This document shows, piece by piece, positions 36,169-45,251 of a DNA stretch of 64,000 bases. Origin of the DNA: Pirellulales bacterium (GTDB taxonomy: Bacteria > Planctomycetota > Planctomycetia > Pirellulales > JAEUIK01); assembly GCA_019694435.1 (NCBI GenBank), contig JAIBBZ010000013.1:62001-126000 (forward strand), in the 5' to 3' direction. Numbering within the stretch: the stretch's first letter is position 1; each line of letters begins with the position of its first letter. Under the pieces are notes generated by a model. It was not told the DNA's origin, did not search any database, and worked only from the letters and a program-made list of their open reading frames with translations. The translations under genes were made by a program, and so were the position numbers.

Positions 36169-37458
36169 TCAATTGACCGTGGCCGCGGTGACGCGCGCCA
36201 GATCGGCGAAAAACTCGGGGTACGTTTTCGCCGTGCAGTCCGGGTCGAGAATCTGCACGCCCGGCACCCGCAGTCCCACCAGCGCCAGGCTCATGGCCAT
36301 GCGATGGTCGCGATAGGTTTCGATCGTGGCGCCCTGCAGGCGCCCCGGCACGATGTGCAGTCCGTCGGGGAATTCGTCGACTTGCGCGCCCAGTTTGCGC
36401 AACTCGCGCGCCAAGTCGCCGATGCGATCGGTTTCCTTGTGGCGAATGTGGCCCACGCCGGTGATCGTCGTGGGCCCGTCGGCAAAGCAGGCTACGGCCG
36501 CGAGCGTCTGGACGGTATCGCTGATATCGGTCATCCGCGTCGTGATCCCTCGTAGCGGCCGGCCGACGACCGTGATGGAATCGTCCGCGGATTCGATCTG
36601 GCAGCCCATCCGGGCCAACTCGTCGACAAACGCCACATCGCCCTGCAGGCTCTTGCGCGACAGCCCTTCGACGGTCATGCGCCCGCCGGTGATCGCAGCC
36701 GCGGCAAAAAAATAGCTGGCGGCCGACGCATCAGGCTCGATGGAGTAGTCCCGCGCGCGGTAGGTCCCGGTCGGCACCGAGTAGGTTGCACCGTTGGTCG
36801 AGGAGACGTTCACTTCGACTCCAAACTCCCGCATCACGTCCAGTGTCATCTGCACATAGGGTTGCGAAACGAGCGGCCCGGGAACCCGCAGCTCGACCGG
36901 AGCACGTGCGTAGGGGGCCGCCATCAGCAGGCCGCTGAGGAACTGGCTGGAAATATCACCGCGAACCGTCGCGGTTCCGCCGGGCAGTCCGTCAGCTTCG
37001 ATGCAGACGGGCGGGCACAGGTTACCGGTCAGGCTCGTGGCCTTGGCTCCCAATTGCACGAGGGCCTCAAGCAGGTCGCCGACCGGCCGCTCGCGCATCC
37101 GGGACACGCCGTCGATTTCATAATGCCCTTTGCCCACCGAGAGCATGGCCGCGAGAAAGCGCATCGTCGTGCCGCTGTTGCCGACGTGCAGGTGGGCCTC
37201 GGTGGCAGGGATCTGGCCGCCGGCGCCCTCGACCGAAAATGACCGGGGCAAAGGTCCGGGCGTGATTTTGATCCCCAACTGGCCGAGGGCGGCGATCATG
37301 ACCTGGGTGTCTTCGCTGTCGAGCGCGCCGCGCAGCGTCGAACTGCCATCGGCCAGCGCCGCGCAGACCAGGGCCCGATTCGTGATGCTTTTCGACCCCG
37401 GCGGCCGTATGCGCGCGTCGATCGGCCCCGACGTTCGAACCGTCTCAGTGCGGGTCAC
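36169..37458 (-). CDS. aroA: 3-phosphoshikimate 1-carboxyvinyltransferase (EPSP synthase)
   Basis: The 429-residue protein shows PPGSKSITNRALVCAAL near the N-terminus, GNSGTTMRFLAA, the TDISDTVQTLAAVA and GHIRHKETDRIGDL blocks, and TYRDHRMAMSLAL near the C-terminus. It makes 5-enolpyruvylshikimate-3-phosphate in the shikimate route, which also supplies chorismate for mqnA. The GTG at 37458 overlaps the stop of the propeller gene (GTGA). The longer frame to 38040 is an artefact. Confidence 0.95.
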   Translation of the reverse strand: MTRTETVRTSGPIDARIRPPGSKSITNRALVCAALADGSSTLRGALDSEDTQVMIAALGQLGIKITPGPLPRSFSVEGAGGQIPATEAHLHVGNSGTTMRFLAAMLSVGKGHYEIDGVSRMRERPVGDLLEALVQLGAKATSLTGNLCPPVCIEADGLPGGTATVRGDISSQFLSGLLMAAPYARAPVELRVPGPLVSQPYVQMTLDVMREFGVEVNVSSTNGATYSVPTGTYRARDYSIEPDASAASYFFAAAAITGGRMTVEGLSRKSLQGDVAFVDELARMGCQIESADDSITVVGRPLRGITTRMTDISDTVQTLAAVACFADGPTTITGVGHIRHKETDRIGDLARELRKLGAQVDEFPDGLHIVPGRLQGATIETYRDHRMAMSLALVGLRVPGVQILDPDCTAKTYPEFFADLARVTAATVN

Positions 37459-38675
37459 GGCGCGGCGATCTTCCACAGGTGCTTTTCGCCCCGGACATAG
37501 AGCGCGCCGTCGACGACCGCGGGCGTGCCGAGCAGAGGCTCCCCCAATTCGTTGCTGGCCAGAATCTCGCCCTTCTCCACGCCGACCTGGACGACGTGCA
37601 CGGTGCCCTTCTCGCTGGCGAAATACAGCCGGTCTTCGGCCGCGACAGGGGTGGCCCAATAGGGTCCGCCGGGCAGACGCAAGGGCCACAGCACTTCGCC
37701 GTCGGCTGCACGTCCGCAGATCAACACGCCGGCCCGATTGAGTGCGTAGACCTGGCCCTTGTAGACCACGGGGCTGGCTGCCCCGGGACTCAGCTTCGCG
37801 GCTTGCCACAAGACCTCCATGGTCGAGCCCTCGCGCGGCAGCTTGAGCGCCGTGAGGCCCGAGCAGGGGGCGAACAGCACGTCGCCCGCCACGGTGGTCG
37901 AAGGAATTGTTTGCGTATCGCCTTCGTAGCGGGCAATTTCTTTGCCGGTCTGCGGATCGAAGATTTCCACCGACTTGCCGGACTGCAACACGACGGCCGA
38001 GCGACCATCGGGCATGGTGAGCACGGTTGGCGAGGCCCAATTGGCGTTAGCTGGCCGGGCAATGCGCCAACGGTTCTTGCCGGTGTGCGCGTCGATGCCG
38101 GCGGCGAACGAGTCGCCCTGGCATTCGATTTGCACGACGACCACCTGGTCCACCACGACTGGCGATGAAGCCAGGCCCACGTCGTTCGCGGCGTGCGGAT
38201 AGTCGTGCGTCAGTCCGCGCAGCCACTTCACGTTGCCATCGCGGTCGGTGCAGATCAGATCGTTCGACGAGTAGAAGGCAAAGATGTGTTCGCCGTCGCT
38301 GGCCGGCGTGTTCGCCGCCACGGCGCTCGTCGGATGGTGTAGGGTTCGCCCCGTGGCCCAGAACGAGCGCTGCCAGAGCTTTTTGCCCTGTGCCGCGTCG
38401 AAGCAGAGGATGTGCAGGTGATCCTGGCGTGGGCCGCTCGAGGCGGTCACCACCACGCGATCGCCGAGCACGATCGGTCCGCAAACTCCGTCGCCGGGCA
38501 GCTCGACCTTCCAAGCCACGTTCTTTTTGTCGCCAAACTCGGCGGGCGGGGCCGTGCTGGCGGAAACGCCCGTGTTGTCCGTGCCGCGGAATTGCAGCCA
38601 GTCGGCCGCAGGCGCCGCAGCAACGTGCGACAGCCAGGCCGTCAAGATCGCCGCCGAGTAAACCCACCTGCTCAT
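37455..38675 (-). CDS. Secreted PQQ-type beta-propeller protein
   Basis: The 406-residue protein has a signal peptide (YSAAILTAWLSHVAAAPA, about residues 6-23). Repeated beta-propeller blades follow, with the WD-like stretches LHILCFDAAQGKKLWQRS, HAANDVGLASSPVVVDQVVV and NWASPTVLTMPDGRSAVVL. This is the PQQ-like beta-propeller type common in planctomycetes. The motif GxLWxxx around each blade fits a non-enzymatic or BamB-like scaffold, or a quinoprotein lacking clear metal residues. The function is not deducible. It overlaps aroA by 4 bp. Confidence 0.85.
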   Translation of the reverse strand: MSRWVYSAAILTAWLSHVAAAPAADWLQFRGTDNTGVSASTAPPAEFGDKKNVAWKVELPGDGVCGPIVLGDRVVVTASSGPRQDHLHILCFDAAQGKKLWQRSFWATGRTLHHPTSAVAANTPASDGEHIFAFYSSNDLICTDRDGNVKWLRGLTHDYPHAANDVGLASSPVVVDQVVVVQIECQGDSFAAGIDAHTGKNRWRIARPANANWASPTVLTMPDGRSAVVLQSGKSVEIFDPQTGKEIARYEGDTQTIPSTTVAGDVLFAPCSGLTALKLPREGSTMEVLWQAAKLSPGAASPVVYKGQVYALNRAGVLICGRAADGEVLWPLRLPGGPYWATPVAAEDRLYFASEKGTVHVVQVGVEKGEILASNELGEPLLGTPAVVDGALYVRGEKHLWKIAAP

Positions 38676-38708
38676 ATGCCTGATTCCCTTACCTGGTTTG
38701 TCGAATGT

Positions 38709-39851
38709 TCAGCGATTCGCGGCCACGACCTTGGCCGAAAGAATCCCGCCACCGGTGACATCGCAGACCCGCAGCGAAAAGTCCCAAGTTTGGGCCCAGT
38801 CTTCCTTCATCGCGTTTTGGCAAAGCTTGAACAGAATCAGATTGCGGCCCGTTTGCAGCGCCACGCGGGCCACGTATTGATCGAGCTCGTTGCCGGCGTG
38901 GTACACCTGGTCGGCCGCCACGAGCTGGCCGTTGACCCACAATTTCGTGGCGTTGGCCGTGCCATAGCGGATCTCGACTTCCATGGCCCGTTCCGAATTG
39001 AACTCGGCCAAGGCATAAGCCACGACGGCGCTTTCCTTGCCCAGCACCTTGTTCAGGTCGACCTTGCCGAGCGCTTCACCGGTGGAATGCGCCTGCCATT
39101 TGACGGGACCATTCTTCCCGGGCATCTCAGCGTTCAGATCGAGCTTCGCTTCGGGCGGGTAGACCTTGTCGAAACCGGCGCCGTCGGTGTTGTCGAAGGG
39201 ACCGGCCAGTTGCCAGTTGATCAGGAAACCCAGATGCGTGATCAGGTCGGGCTTGTCACCGAGTTTTTCCAGCTCGGTGGCCAACTGTTGCACCTGATCG
39301 AGATCGCGCGAGGCCATGAAGGCCTGGCGGTAAATGGCCACCGCGTTGGGTTTCTTGTCGGCCTTGATCGCCGCTTCTGCCTGCGGAATCAGCCGGTCGA
39401 TGGCATCGCGACGGAATTCGACGCTGGGGTCTTCGAGCATGCCGGGGATCAAACGGTCCGGCGCCTGGTCATCGACACGGCACAGACATTCATAGGCCAC
39501 GCGCCGCGCCCGCGGGGAGTGGCGTTGGTTACGCACGAATTCTTCGAGTTGCTGGACCGGCAGCTTTTCACCGCTGTCGAGGGCCTTGTCGGCGACCGCG
39601 TCGACGGCCGAGCGAATCCAGTTGGCTGCCAACGGACTGGCTCGGTCGAGCGCGGCCAGGAGCCGGGGCAATTCGCCGGACTTGGTCTGGGCCAGCGTGG
39701 CCCACGCGACGCCTGCAGCTTCGTTCCCCTGACCTTCGGTGGCCACGAGGGCGATCTGTGCCACGGCATCGTCCAGCTCGTCGGCCTGGGCCGCGGCAGC
39801 GAACCAGACACCCAGGACCAGCGTCAATACGGAGCCAACGAGTCTTCCCAT
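38709..39851 (-). CDS. Secreted hypothetical protein with HEAT-like N-terminus
   Basis: The 380-residue protein has a signal peptide (LVGSVLTLVLGVWFAAAAQA). An alpha-helical region of HEAT-repeat style follows (about 25-170: LPVQQLEEFVRNQRHSPRAR, ECLCRVDDQAPDRLIPGML). A beta-rich C-terminal domain begins near residue 210 (INWQLAGPFDN, NGQLVAADQVYHAG). GAAGGG 8 nt upstream supports the ATG at 39851. It leads the operon with the propeller gene, aroA and msrP. I know no specific function for this family. Confidence 0.78.
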   Translation of the reverse strand: MGRLVGSVLTLVLGVWFAAAAQADELDDAVAQIALVATEGQGNEAAGVAWATLAQTKSGELPRLLAALDRASPLAANWIRSAVDAVADKALDSGEKLPVQQLEEFVRNQRHSPRARRVAYECLCRVDDQAPDRLIPGMLEDPSVEFRRDAIDRLIPQAEAAIKADKKPNAVAIYRQAFMASRDLDQVQQLATELEKLGDKPDLITHLGFLINWQLAGPFDNTDGAGFDKVYPPEAKLDLNAEMPGKNGPVKWQAHSTGEALGKVDLNKVLGKESAVVAYALAEFNSERAMEVEIRYGTANATKLWVNGQLVAADQVYHAGNELDQYVARVALQTGRNLILFKLCQNAMKEDWAQTWDFSLRVCDVTGGGILSAKVVAANR

Positions 39852-40027
39852 CGACAATTCCCTTCAACAGCGGGGCGAGCGTTTTTGTCGCACGGCGAGC
39901 ATTCTAGTGGAGCAGCCGCCCGGCGGAAACGGCCCTGCCGGGCGGTACCGCTCGTCTCATCGTCGGCGCCAGGTTATTCTCGGGGCCAGGGGTGGCCACG
40001 CTTAGCGGGAAAGGACCCTGGATACAC

Positions 40028-41086
40028 ATGGTGAAGACGGCCGGGATGTTCGTACTTGCGGGACTGTTCTTCGTTCCGGCGATGGCCGGAGAGGTGCAGG
40101 TCCAGCGCGTGTTCGGGTCCGAGGCGCCGGGGCCCTATAAGCACCCTGCTTCGATTACCGAGTTGGCCGGCGGCGACTTGTACATCGCCTATTACGGCGG
40201 CGAAGGCGAGTATGCCCGGGACACGGCCGTGTACGGGTCGCGCCTGGCCAAGGGCAGCCAGCAATGGACGGCGCCGGTCGTGATCGCCGATACGCCGTTT
40301 CGCTCAGAGGGGAACGCCGTGGTCTGGCAGGCCCCCGATGGGCTGGTCTGGTTGTTCTACGTCGTGCGATTCGGCGACACGTGGTCGAGTTCGCGGATCA
40401 ATTTCAAGATCTCACGCGATGGCGCGCAGACCTGGTCCGATCCTGCGCTGTTGACGCTCGAAGAGGGCACCATGGTGCGCGGGCGTCCGCTCGCCTTGGC
40501 CGACGGCGACTACCTATTGCCGGTCTACCACGAGACCGGGCACGACATCGAAAAGGTCGGCCCCGACACGTCGTCTTACTTTCTGCGCTTTCATCCTGCC
40601 GATCAAACCTGGACGGAGAGCCAACGCATCGAGTCGCGGCTAGGTAACCTGCAACCGGCTGCGGCCGAATTGAGCCCTGGCCATCTCGTGGCCTACTGCC
40701 GGCGCGGCGGCGGTTACGATCCGATTCCCGATGGTTTCATCGTCCGGAGCGAATCGCACGACGGCGGGCGCACCTGGAGCAAAGGCGAAGACACGAAGTT
40801 TCCCAACCCTAATGCCGCGGTCGATTTCTTGCGGCTGGCGAGCGGAAACCTGCTGCTGGTGTACAACGACAGCATGACCGATCGCACGCCGTTGACCGTG
40901 GCGTTGTCAACCGACGGCGACCGGAGCTATCCCCATCGCCGCAACATTGCCGTGGGGCCCTACGACTATGCGTATCCGTACGTCATTCAAGCCGCCGACG
41001 GCCGCATTCTGCTCGTCTACACGTCCCACGAGCGAACGGTGATCAATCTGGCGACTTTTGACGAGTCGGCCTTGCTTCAGAAATAG
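40028..41086 (+). CDS. Secreted sialidase-like BNR-repeat protein
   Basis: The 352-residue protein has a signal peptide (MVKTAGMFVLAGLFFVPAMAG). The Asp-box motifs SRDGAQTWS and SHDGGRTWS match the S-x-D-x-G-x-T-W pattern of sialidase/BNR propellers, and HPASITELAGGDLYIAYY gives the first blade. These proteins bind or hydrolyse sialic acid or other glycans outside the cell. Catalytic Arg/Tyr residues cannot be assigned by eye. The ATG at 40028 with the signal peptide is chosen over the GTG at 39992. Confidence 0.85.
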   Translation: MVKTAGMFVLAGLFFVPAMAGEVQVQRVFGSEAPGPYKHPASITELAGGDLYIAYYGGEGEYARDTAVYGSRLAKGSQQWTAPVVIADTPFRSEGNAVVWQAPDGLVWLFYVVRFGDTWSSSRINFKISRDGAQTWSDPALLTLEEGTMVRGRPLALADGDYLLPVYHETGHDIEKVGPDTSSYFLRFHPADQTWTESQRIESRLGNLQPAAAELSPGHLVAYCRRGGGYDPIPDGFIVRSESHDGGRTWSKGEDTKFPNPNAAVDFLRLASGNLLLVYNDSMTDRTPLTVALSTDGDRSYPHRRNIAVGPYDYAYPYVIQAADGRILLVYTSHERTVINLATFDESALLQK

Positions 41087-41110
41087 CGTGGTGGGGCTTC
41101 AGAAACAGCG
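41074..41110 (+). repeat. 22-bp-spaced direct repeat at the 3' end of the sialidase-like gene
   Basis: GCTTCAGAAATAGCG (41074-41088) and GCTTCAGAAACAGCG (41096-41110) differ at one base and start 22 bp apart. The first copy contains the gene's TAG stop, while the second copy reads CAG at that spot. It looks like a small tandem duplication around the stop codon. Confidence 0.6.
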
Positions 41111-41195
41111 CAGCGGGCAGATCGCTGTGACTGCTGCAGCGGCAGGCCCTTGACGCTCACGGCGCGTAGGGCGAGACTCACCTGCAGCAGCTTGC

Positions 41196-41268
41196 GAGAT
41201 CGTAGCTCAGTCGGTAGAGCATGGCACTTTTAATGCCAGGGTCGTGGGTTCGAGTCCCACCGGTCTCA
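41196..41268 (+). tRNA. tRNA-Lys (anticodon TTT)
   Basis: The acceptor arm GAGATCG pairs with CGGTCTC (one G-T pair), with discriminator A at 41268. The D-arm carries TAGCTCAGTCGGTAGAGC. The anticodon stem TGGCA/TGCCA closes loop CTTTTAA with anticodon TTT, and the T-arm contains GGTTCGAGTCC. It is 73 nt long with no encoded CCA (ATTC follows). The anticodon reads AAA/AAG lysine codons. Confidence 0.95.
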
Positions 41269-41324
41269 TTCGCTTTTTACAAGAGTTTGCGCGACCAAGG
41301 CAGCTTCGAGAGGCCCAGCCGCGT

Positions 41325-42779
41325 TCAATCGGCGCGCAACCGCGACACGCGGAATCTCGACAGCCGCCGCAACGCCGTCTGCGCGGCATGGTAGCCGCAC
41401 ATCCCATGCACGCCGCCGCCCGGGGGCGTTGACGCCGAGCAAATCAACACGCGCGGGTTGGGGGTCGTATACGGATCGAGATTCCATCGCGCCACGGGGC
41501 GCGTGAACAATTGCGACCAGTCGGCCACTCCGCCGGTGACGGCACCGCCCACAAAATTCGGGTTGTACTGCTCGAAGTCGGCACACGTGGTCGTTCGCCT
41601 GGCCAGGATGCAATCGCGAAAGCCGGGCGCGAACCGTTCGATCTGCCGCTCCACGACGTCGGTCAAGTCGACCGTGGAACCCGACGGCACGTGACAATAC
41701 GCCCAGCCGGTGTGCTGGCCTTGCGGCGCGCGCGATCGATCGAACTCGCTTTGCTGACTCACGAGCAGATACGGACGCTCGGGATGCTCGCCGCGCCAGA
41801 CGGCCGCTTCGGCCGCGGCGATTTCTTCCAGCGTGCCGCCGAGATGCACCGTCGAGGCTTCTAAGCAGCGCGAATCACGCCAGGGGATCGACCGGGACAG
41901 CGCGAAGTCGAGCTTGAACGTGCCAGGGCCATACCGGTAACGACGCAGCCGCCGCACGTAGCTTGGCGGCAACACCGGTTCGCCGATCGTCGCCAGTTGT
42001 GCAGGGCTAGTGTCGAACAAATACAGCCGCGCGGCGGGCAGGTCGTCGAGCGATTGTACGCACGTGCCGGTTTGCGTCCGTCCGCCGAGCGCAGCCAGCA
42101 AGCTGGCCAGCGCACGGCTGATCGACGCCGAACCTCCCGCGGCGACCGGCCAGTTCTCGACGTGGCCTGTGATCAGAAACATCAGCGCCAAGGCGGCCGT
42201 GAACGGATGCTCCAGTGGCTGAATCGCGTGTCCCGCGCAGCCGGCCAACAACGCCCGCGCGCGATCGCCGCGAAAACGTCGGGCCAGAGATGTGGTCGAG
42301 CGGATCGCCTGCAGCCCAAAGCGCAGCATTAAGAGGGGATGGCGGGGCATGCCCAGCGGGGCCAAGGCGTCGCGCAGCAACCCGTGCGGATTGCCCAAGA
42401 ACGGTTCGACCATCCGGCGATAGGTCGCCGCGTCGACCGGGTCGAGGTTGGCGATCGTCTCGTCGAGCGACCGCCGTAGCAGCACCGCCGGACCGTCGTC
42501 CAAAGGATGCGCTACCGACGCCGGAGGGCAGATCCAGTGCAAGCCGTGCTCGGCCAGCGGCAAGGTCCGCAAGTAGGGCGACAAGATGCCCATCGGGTGC
42601 ACGGCCGAGCACACGTCGTGGTGAAAGCCGGGCAGGGTCAACTCGGCCGTTCGAGTGCCGCCGCCCAAGTCGTCGCGCGCTTCGAGCACGACCACCGCGG
42701 CGCCGGCCTGTGCCAGGGCCACGGCGGCGGACAGCCCATTGGGACCGGAACCGATGATCACCACGTCGGGCTCGGTCAC
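41325..42779 (-). CDS. FAD-dependent oxidoreductase, phytoene dehydrogenase-like
   Basis: The 484-residue protein begins with the dinucleotide-binding fold DVVIIGSGPNGLSAAVALAQAG and a downstream acidic residue (VLEARDDLGGGTRT). The C-terminal FAD signature ends near LICSASTPPGGGVHGMCGYH. Family members (CrtI/NAD(P)-dependent desaturases) act on carotenoid-like or amine substrates. The GTG start at 42779 lies 1 bp past the stop of the DUF3556 gene, so they are probably translated together. The substrate is not known. Confidence 0.87.
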   Translation of the reverse strand: MTEPDVVIIGSGPNGLSAAVALAQAGAAVVVLEARDDLGGGTRTAELTLPGFHHDVCSAVHPMGILSPYLRTLPLAEHGLHWICPPASVAHPLDDGPAVLLRRSLDETIANLDPVDAATYRRMVEPFLGNPHGLLRDALAPLGMPRHPLLMLRFGLQAIRSTTSLARRFRGDRARALLAGCAGHAIQPLEHPFTAALALMFLITGHVENWPVAAGGSASISRALASLLAALGGRTQTGTCVQSLDDLPAARLYLFDTSPAQLATIGEPVLPPSYVRRLRRYRYGPGTFKLDFALSRSIPWRDSRCLEASTVHLGGTLEEIAAAEAAVWRGEHPERPYLLVSQQSEFDRSRAPQGQHTGWAYCHVPSGSTVDLTDVVERQIERFAPGFRDCILARRTTTCADFEQYNPNFVGGAVTGGVADWSQLFTRPVARWNLDPYTTPNPRVLICSASTPPGGGVHGMCGYHAAQTALRRLSRFRVSRLRAD

Positions 42780-42780
42780 G

Positions 42781-44418
42781 TCATTCCCACGGTTGCCGGT
42801 GGCGGAGCGTAGCGATATCGAGCGCGCCTTGCTCGATTTGGCCGTCGTGCGCATCGACGATGCGATAGGCCAGCGTCCGGCCGACGAGGGATTGCGCTTC
42901 GATCAGGATGCAGCGCAGCTCGCCGGACTCGAAATGGCACTGCTGCTGAATGGCCTGGATCAGGGGCTCCCCATGCAAATGGCCGTCGCCGAAGTTCCAG
43001 CCCAAGACGATGCCGCAGATGATTTCGCCGTCCATGTACTCGTAGTCTTGCAGCCGATCGACCGCCCGGGGAATCAGGTCGGCCAAGGCGCGGCCATGCA
43101 GGTGCATCAATCGAAAGCCCATCACCATGCCCACCAGCCCGACGGCCGACGAACGATTGTAGAAACGCTCGAGTTGATCGTAGACCCAGGGTGACGACTT
43201 GGTGAGCTGGTCGAGCTTGCGATAGCTGTCGCCTCGGAACAGCCACACGCCATAGGGCCAGTTGCCCGCGTAGTAGCGCATCGACAGCAAGAACGACACG
43301 CGCTCGGGAAACAAGTTGCCGACCAGCGGCACCAGCACCAGCGCCACCAGCAGCAACGCCGCCAGCGGCGCCGATCGCAGATCGAGCGGCGACACCTCGG
43401 GGTGCGCCCAGAATAGCGCAAAGCCGCTATAGACCACCAGGAAATTCCATTCGATTGGCACCGCCATCGGCACGTTGCTGGTGATATACACGTGCAGCAT
43501 CAACATCAGAACCATGCCCAGCTTGAGCCCGAACTCGCCGGGAACGAAGGCCAAGGTCAACGGCACCGAGAATTCGAGCGCCGCGCCGAAATGTGCTAGC
43601 GCCACGGCCAACCGCGAGGGCCGCAGATCGTCGGGATAGTGGGCGTACATCCGGCGCCGCAACCACGCGAACCGCGTGAACGGGCTGTTGCTGGTCATGA
43701 CGCAAACCACCGTCGGGAAATGGTGGTTCAGCTTCGATACGCCGGCCCAGAACCACAGCGCCAGTTGCACGCACTTGGCCCCCGCGATCCAGTTGCTCGA
43801 CAACAGGAAGCACAGTGTGACGGTCCAGAAGTGCTCCGCACGCAGGGCCAGGAACACGGTTTGATCGGCCAGGCCCAGCACAGGTACGAGCAATGCGATC
43901 GGCAACAAATGCTCGACGGCCAGCGCAGGGGCGACCAGCGCGCGCAGCAGGCAAACGATCAGCGCCAGGTACAAGGCGACGTCGATCCAGGTCCGCCGGT
44001 TGCCGCCCAGTCCCGGCAGGCCGGCGAAGAAGGGACGCTTCAGCGTGCCCGGCCGCAGAAAATACAACGCGCCGCCAATCGGCGGAAAATAACGGCCGGT
44101 GAGCGGTCCGCTGCCGCAGCCCAGACCGAGCCCCTCGAACAGCATGCTCCACAGGATCGCCTTCTGAAACGCCAGCGGCTCGAGCCACCATGAGCTGAAC
44201 GTGGTCCAACCGCCCAGACTCGGCGACCACGAGCAGAAATAGATCCAGGCGCCGATGTATGCGGCGATCTTGAGGGCATAGACGAAATAGATGGCCAGCG
44301 GGGCCCCGTATCCCTGCAACGCCCAGGCGCGGCACACCTGTTGCGCACGCTCGCGGAAGGGAAGCTTGACCCATTCCAGCGGGTCGTAAGGCAATGGCGT
44401 TGGTTTGAGCAGGCCCAT
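42781..44418 (-). CDS. DUF3556-type integral membrane protein
   Basis: The 545-residue protein has many membrane segments (about 10), beginning IYFVYALKIAAYIGAWIYF and followed by LEPLAFQKAILWSMLFEGLG. It shows the pattern WWxEPxxxQKAxLWxxLFExLGLGCGxGPLTGRYFPPIGG, known to me from the actinobacterial DUF3556 family. The function of that family is unknown. The end of the protein (residues 470-545) is soluble. The neighbouring FAD oxidoreductase may use it as a partner (inference). Confidence 0.83.
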   Translation of the reverse strand: MGLLKPTPLPYDPLEWVKLPFRERAQQVCRAWALQGYGAPLAIYFVYALKIAAYIGAWIYFCSWSPSLGGWTTFSSWWLEPLAFQKAILWSMLFEGLGLGCGSGPLTGRYFPPIGGALYFLRPGTLKRPFFAGLPGLGGNRRTWIDVALYLALIVCLLRALVAPALAVEHLLPIALLVPVLGLADQTVFLALRAEHFWTVTLCFLLSSNWIAGAKCVQLALWFWAGVSKLNHHFPTVVCVMTSNSPFTRFAWLRRRMYAHYPDDLRPSRLAVALAHFGAALEFSVPLTLAFVPGEFGLKLGMVLMLMLHVYITSNVPMAVPIEWNFLVVYSGFALFWAHPEVSPLDLRSAPLAALLLVALVLVPLVGNLFPERVSFLLSMRYYAGNWPYGVWLFRGDSYRKLDQLTKSSPWVYDQLERFYNRSSAVGLVGMVMGFRLMHLHGRALADLIPRAVDRLQDYEYMDGEIICGIVLGWNFGDGHLHGEPLIQAIQQQCHFESGELRCILIEAQSLVGRTLAYRIVDAHDGQIEQGALDIATLRHRQPWE

Positions 44419-44582
44419 GAGGCAGCCTCGAACCCTGACGATGAATTGGCCGCCGCAATCCCCGCAGGCGATCGAAACACGGCGGCCGCGAGGGCCTTAG
44501 TTGAGCATGCCCGCTGGCCGGAGGGAACGGCACCAGCGGCTGCCTCGCCCAGGTTGCGCCCGGTGCGCCGCGGCCGGCTTGC

Positions 44583-45173
44583 CTAGCCTGGTTGCAGTCG
44601 AGCTGCCAGCCGCTGTTTGACGGTCGGCCATTCGCGATCGATGACACTGAAATAGACGCTGTCGCGGCGCCGGCCGCCGGGGCAAAGCATGTGCTGGCGA
44701 AAGGTGCCTTCTTCTTTGGCCCCGATCCGCAACAGCGCCGCTCGCGACGCCGTGTTCAGGGCATCGGTCTTGAATTCGACGCGCATGCAGCCCAGTTGCT
44801 CGAAACAGTGCGTCAGCTGCAGGAGTTTCGCTTCGGTGTTGCAACCGGACCGCTGCCAGGCGGGCGCCAGCCAGGTTCCGCCGATTTCCAGCCGAAAGTG
44901 GGCCGGCTCGATGGCGAGAAAGCTCGTTCCACCGACGACGCGACCCGAGGCCAAATCGCGGGTTGCAAACGGCACGATCTTGCCTTCGGCGGCGAACGCC
45001 AGGCACCCCTGCAGGTACAGAGTCAGAGTCTCCGGCGTGTCGATTTGCCAAGGAAACCAGCGAAAGATATCGCCCGACAGGCCCACTTCGAGCCATTCGG
45101 GCAGATGCTCGATGGTCAGCGGCTCCAATTGCACATGGCGTCCGACGAGGGTGACCGGCTCAACTTGCATCAT
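44583..45173 (-). CDS. GNAT-family N-acetyltransferase
   Basis: The protein is about 196 residues. Its sequence VVGGTSFLAIEPAHFRLEIGGTWLAP gives the GNAT beta-4 strand. QRSGCNTEAKLLQLTHCFEQLGCMRVEFKT gives the acetyl-CoA-binding helix, and NTASRAALLRIGAKEEGTFRQHM matches the RimJ/YkkB-type acetyltransferase. It transfers acetyl groups from acetyl-CoA to amines. The substrate is unknown. Start codons at 45173 and 45170 are both ATG, and the TTG at 45206 is rejected. It lies downstream of the histidine kinase. Confidence 0.87.
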   Translation of the reverse strand: MMQVEPVTLVGRHVQLEPLTIEHLPEWLEVGLSGDIFRWFPWQIDTPETLTLYLQGCLAFAAEGKIVPFATRDLASGRVVGGTSFLAIEPAHFRLEIGGTWLAPAWQRSGCNTEAKLLQLTHCFEQLGCMRVEFKTDALNTASRAALLRIGAKEEGTFRQHMLCPGGRRRDSVYFSVIDREWPTVKQRLAARLQPG

Positions 45174-45251
45174 GCCAATAAGACTAACAACAGCCGCGGT
45201 GGGCAAAAACCTTCAAGGGGGCGCTCCGCGGCTGGGACAGTGCCGCGCGCG

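Noticed and set aside
36169..38040. Longer start for aroA reaching into the propeller gene
   Set aside because: The family start is at the GTG at 37458, overlapping the propeller stop by GTGA. The extension is Arg-rich antisense-like sequence.
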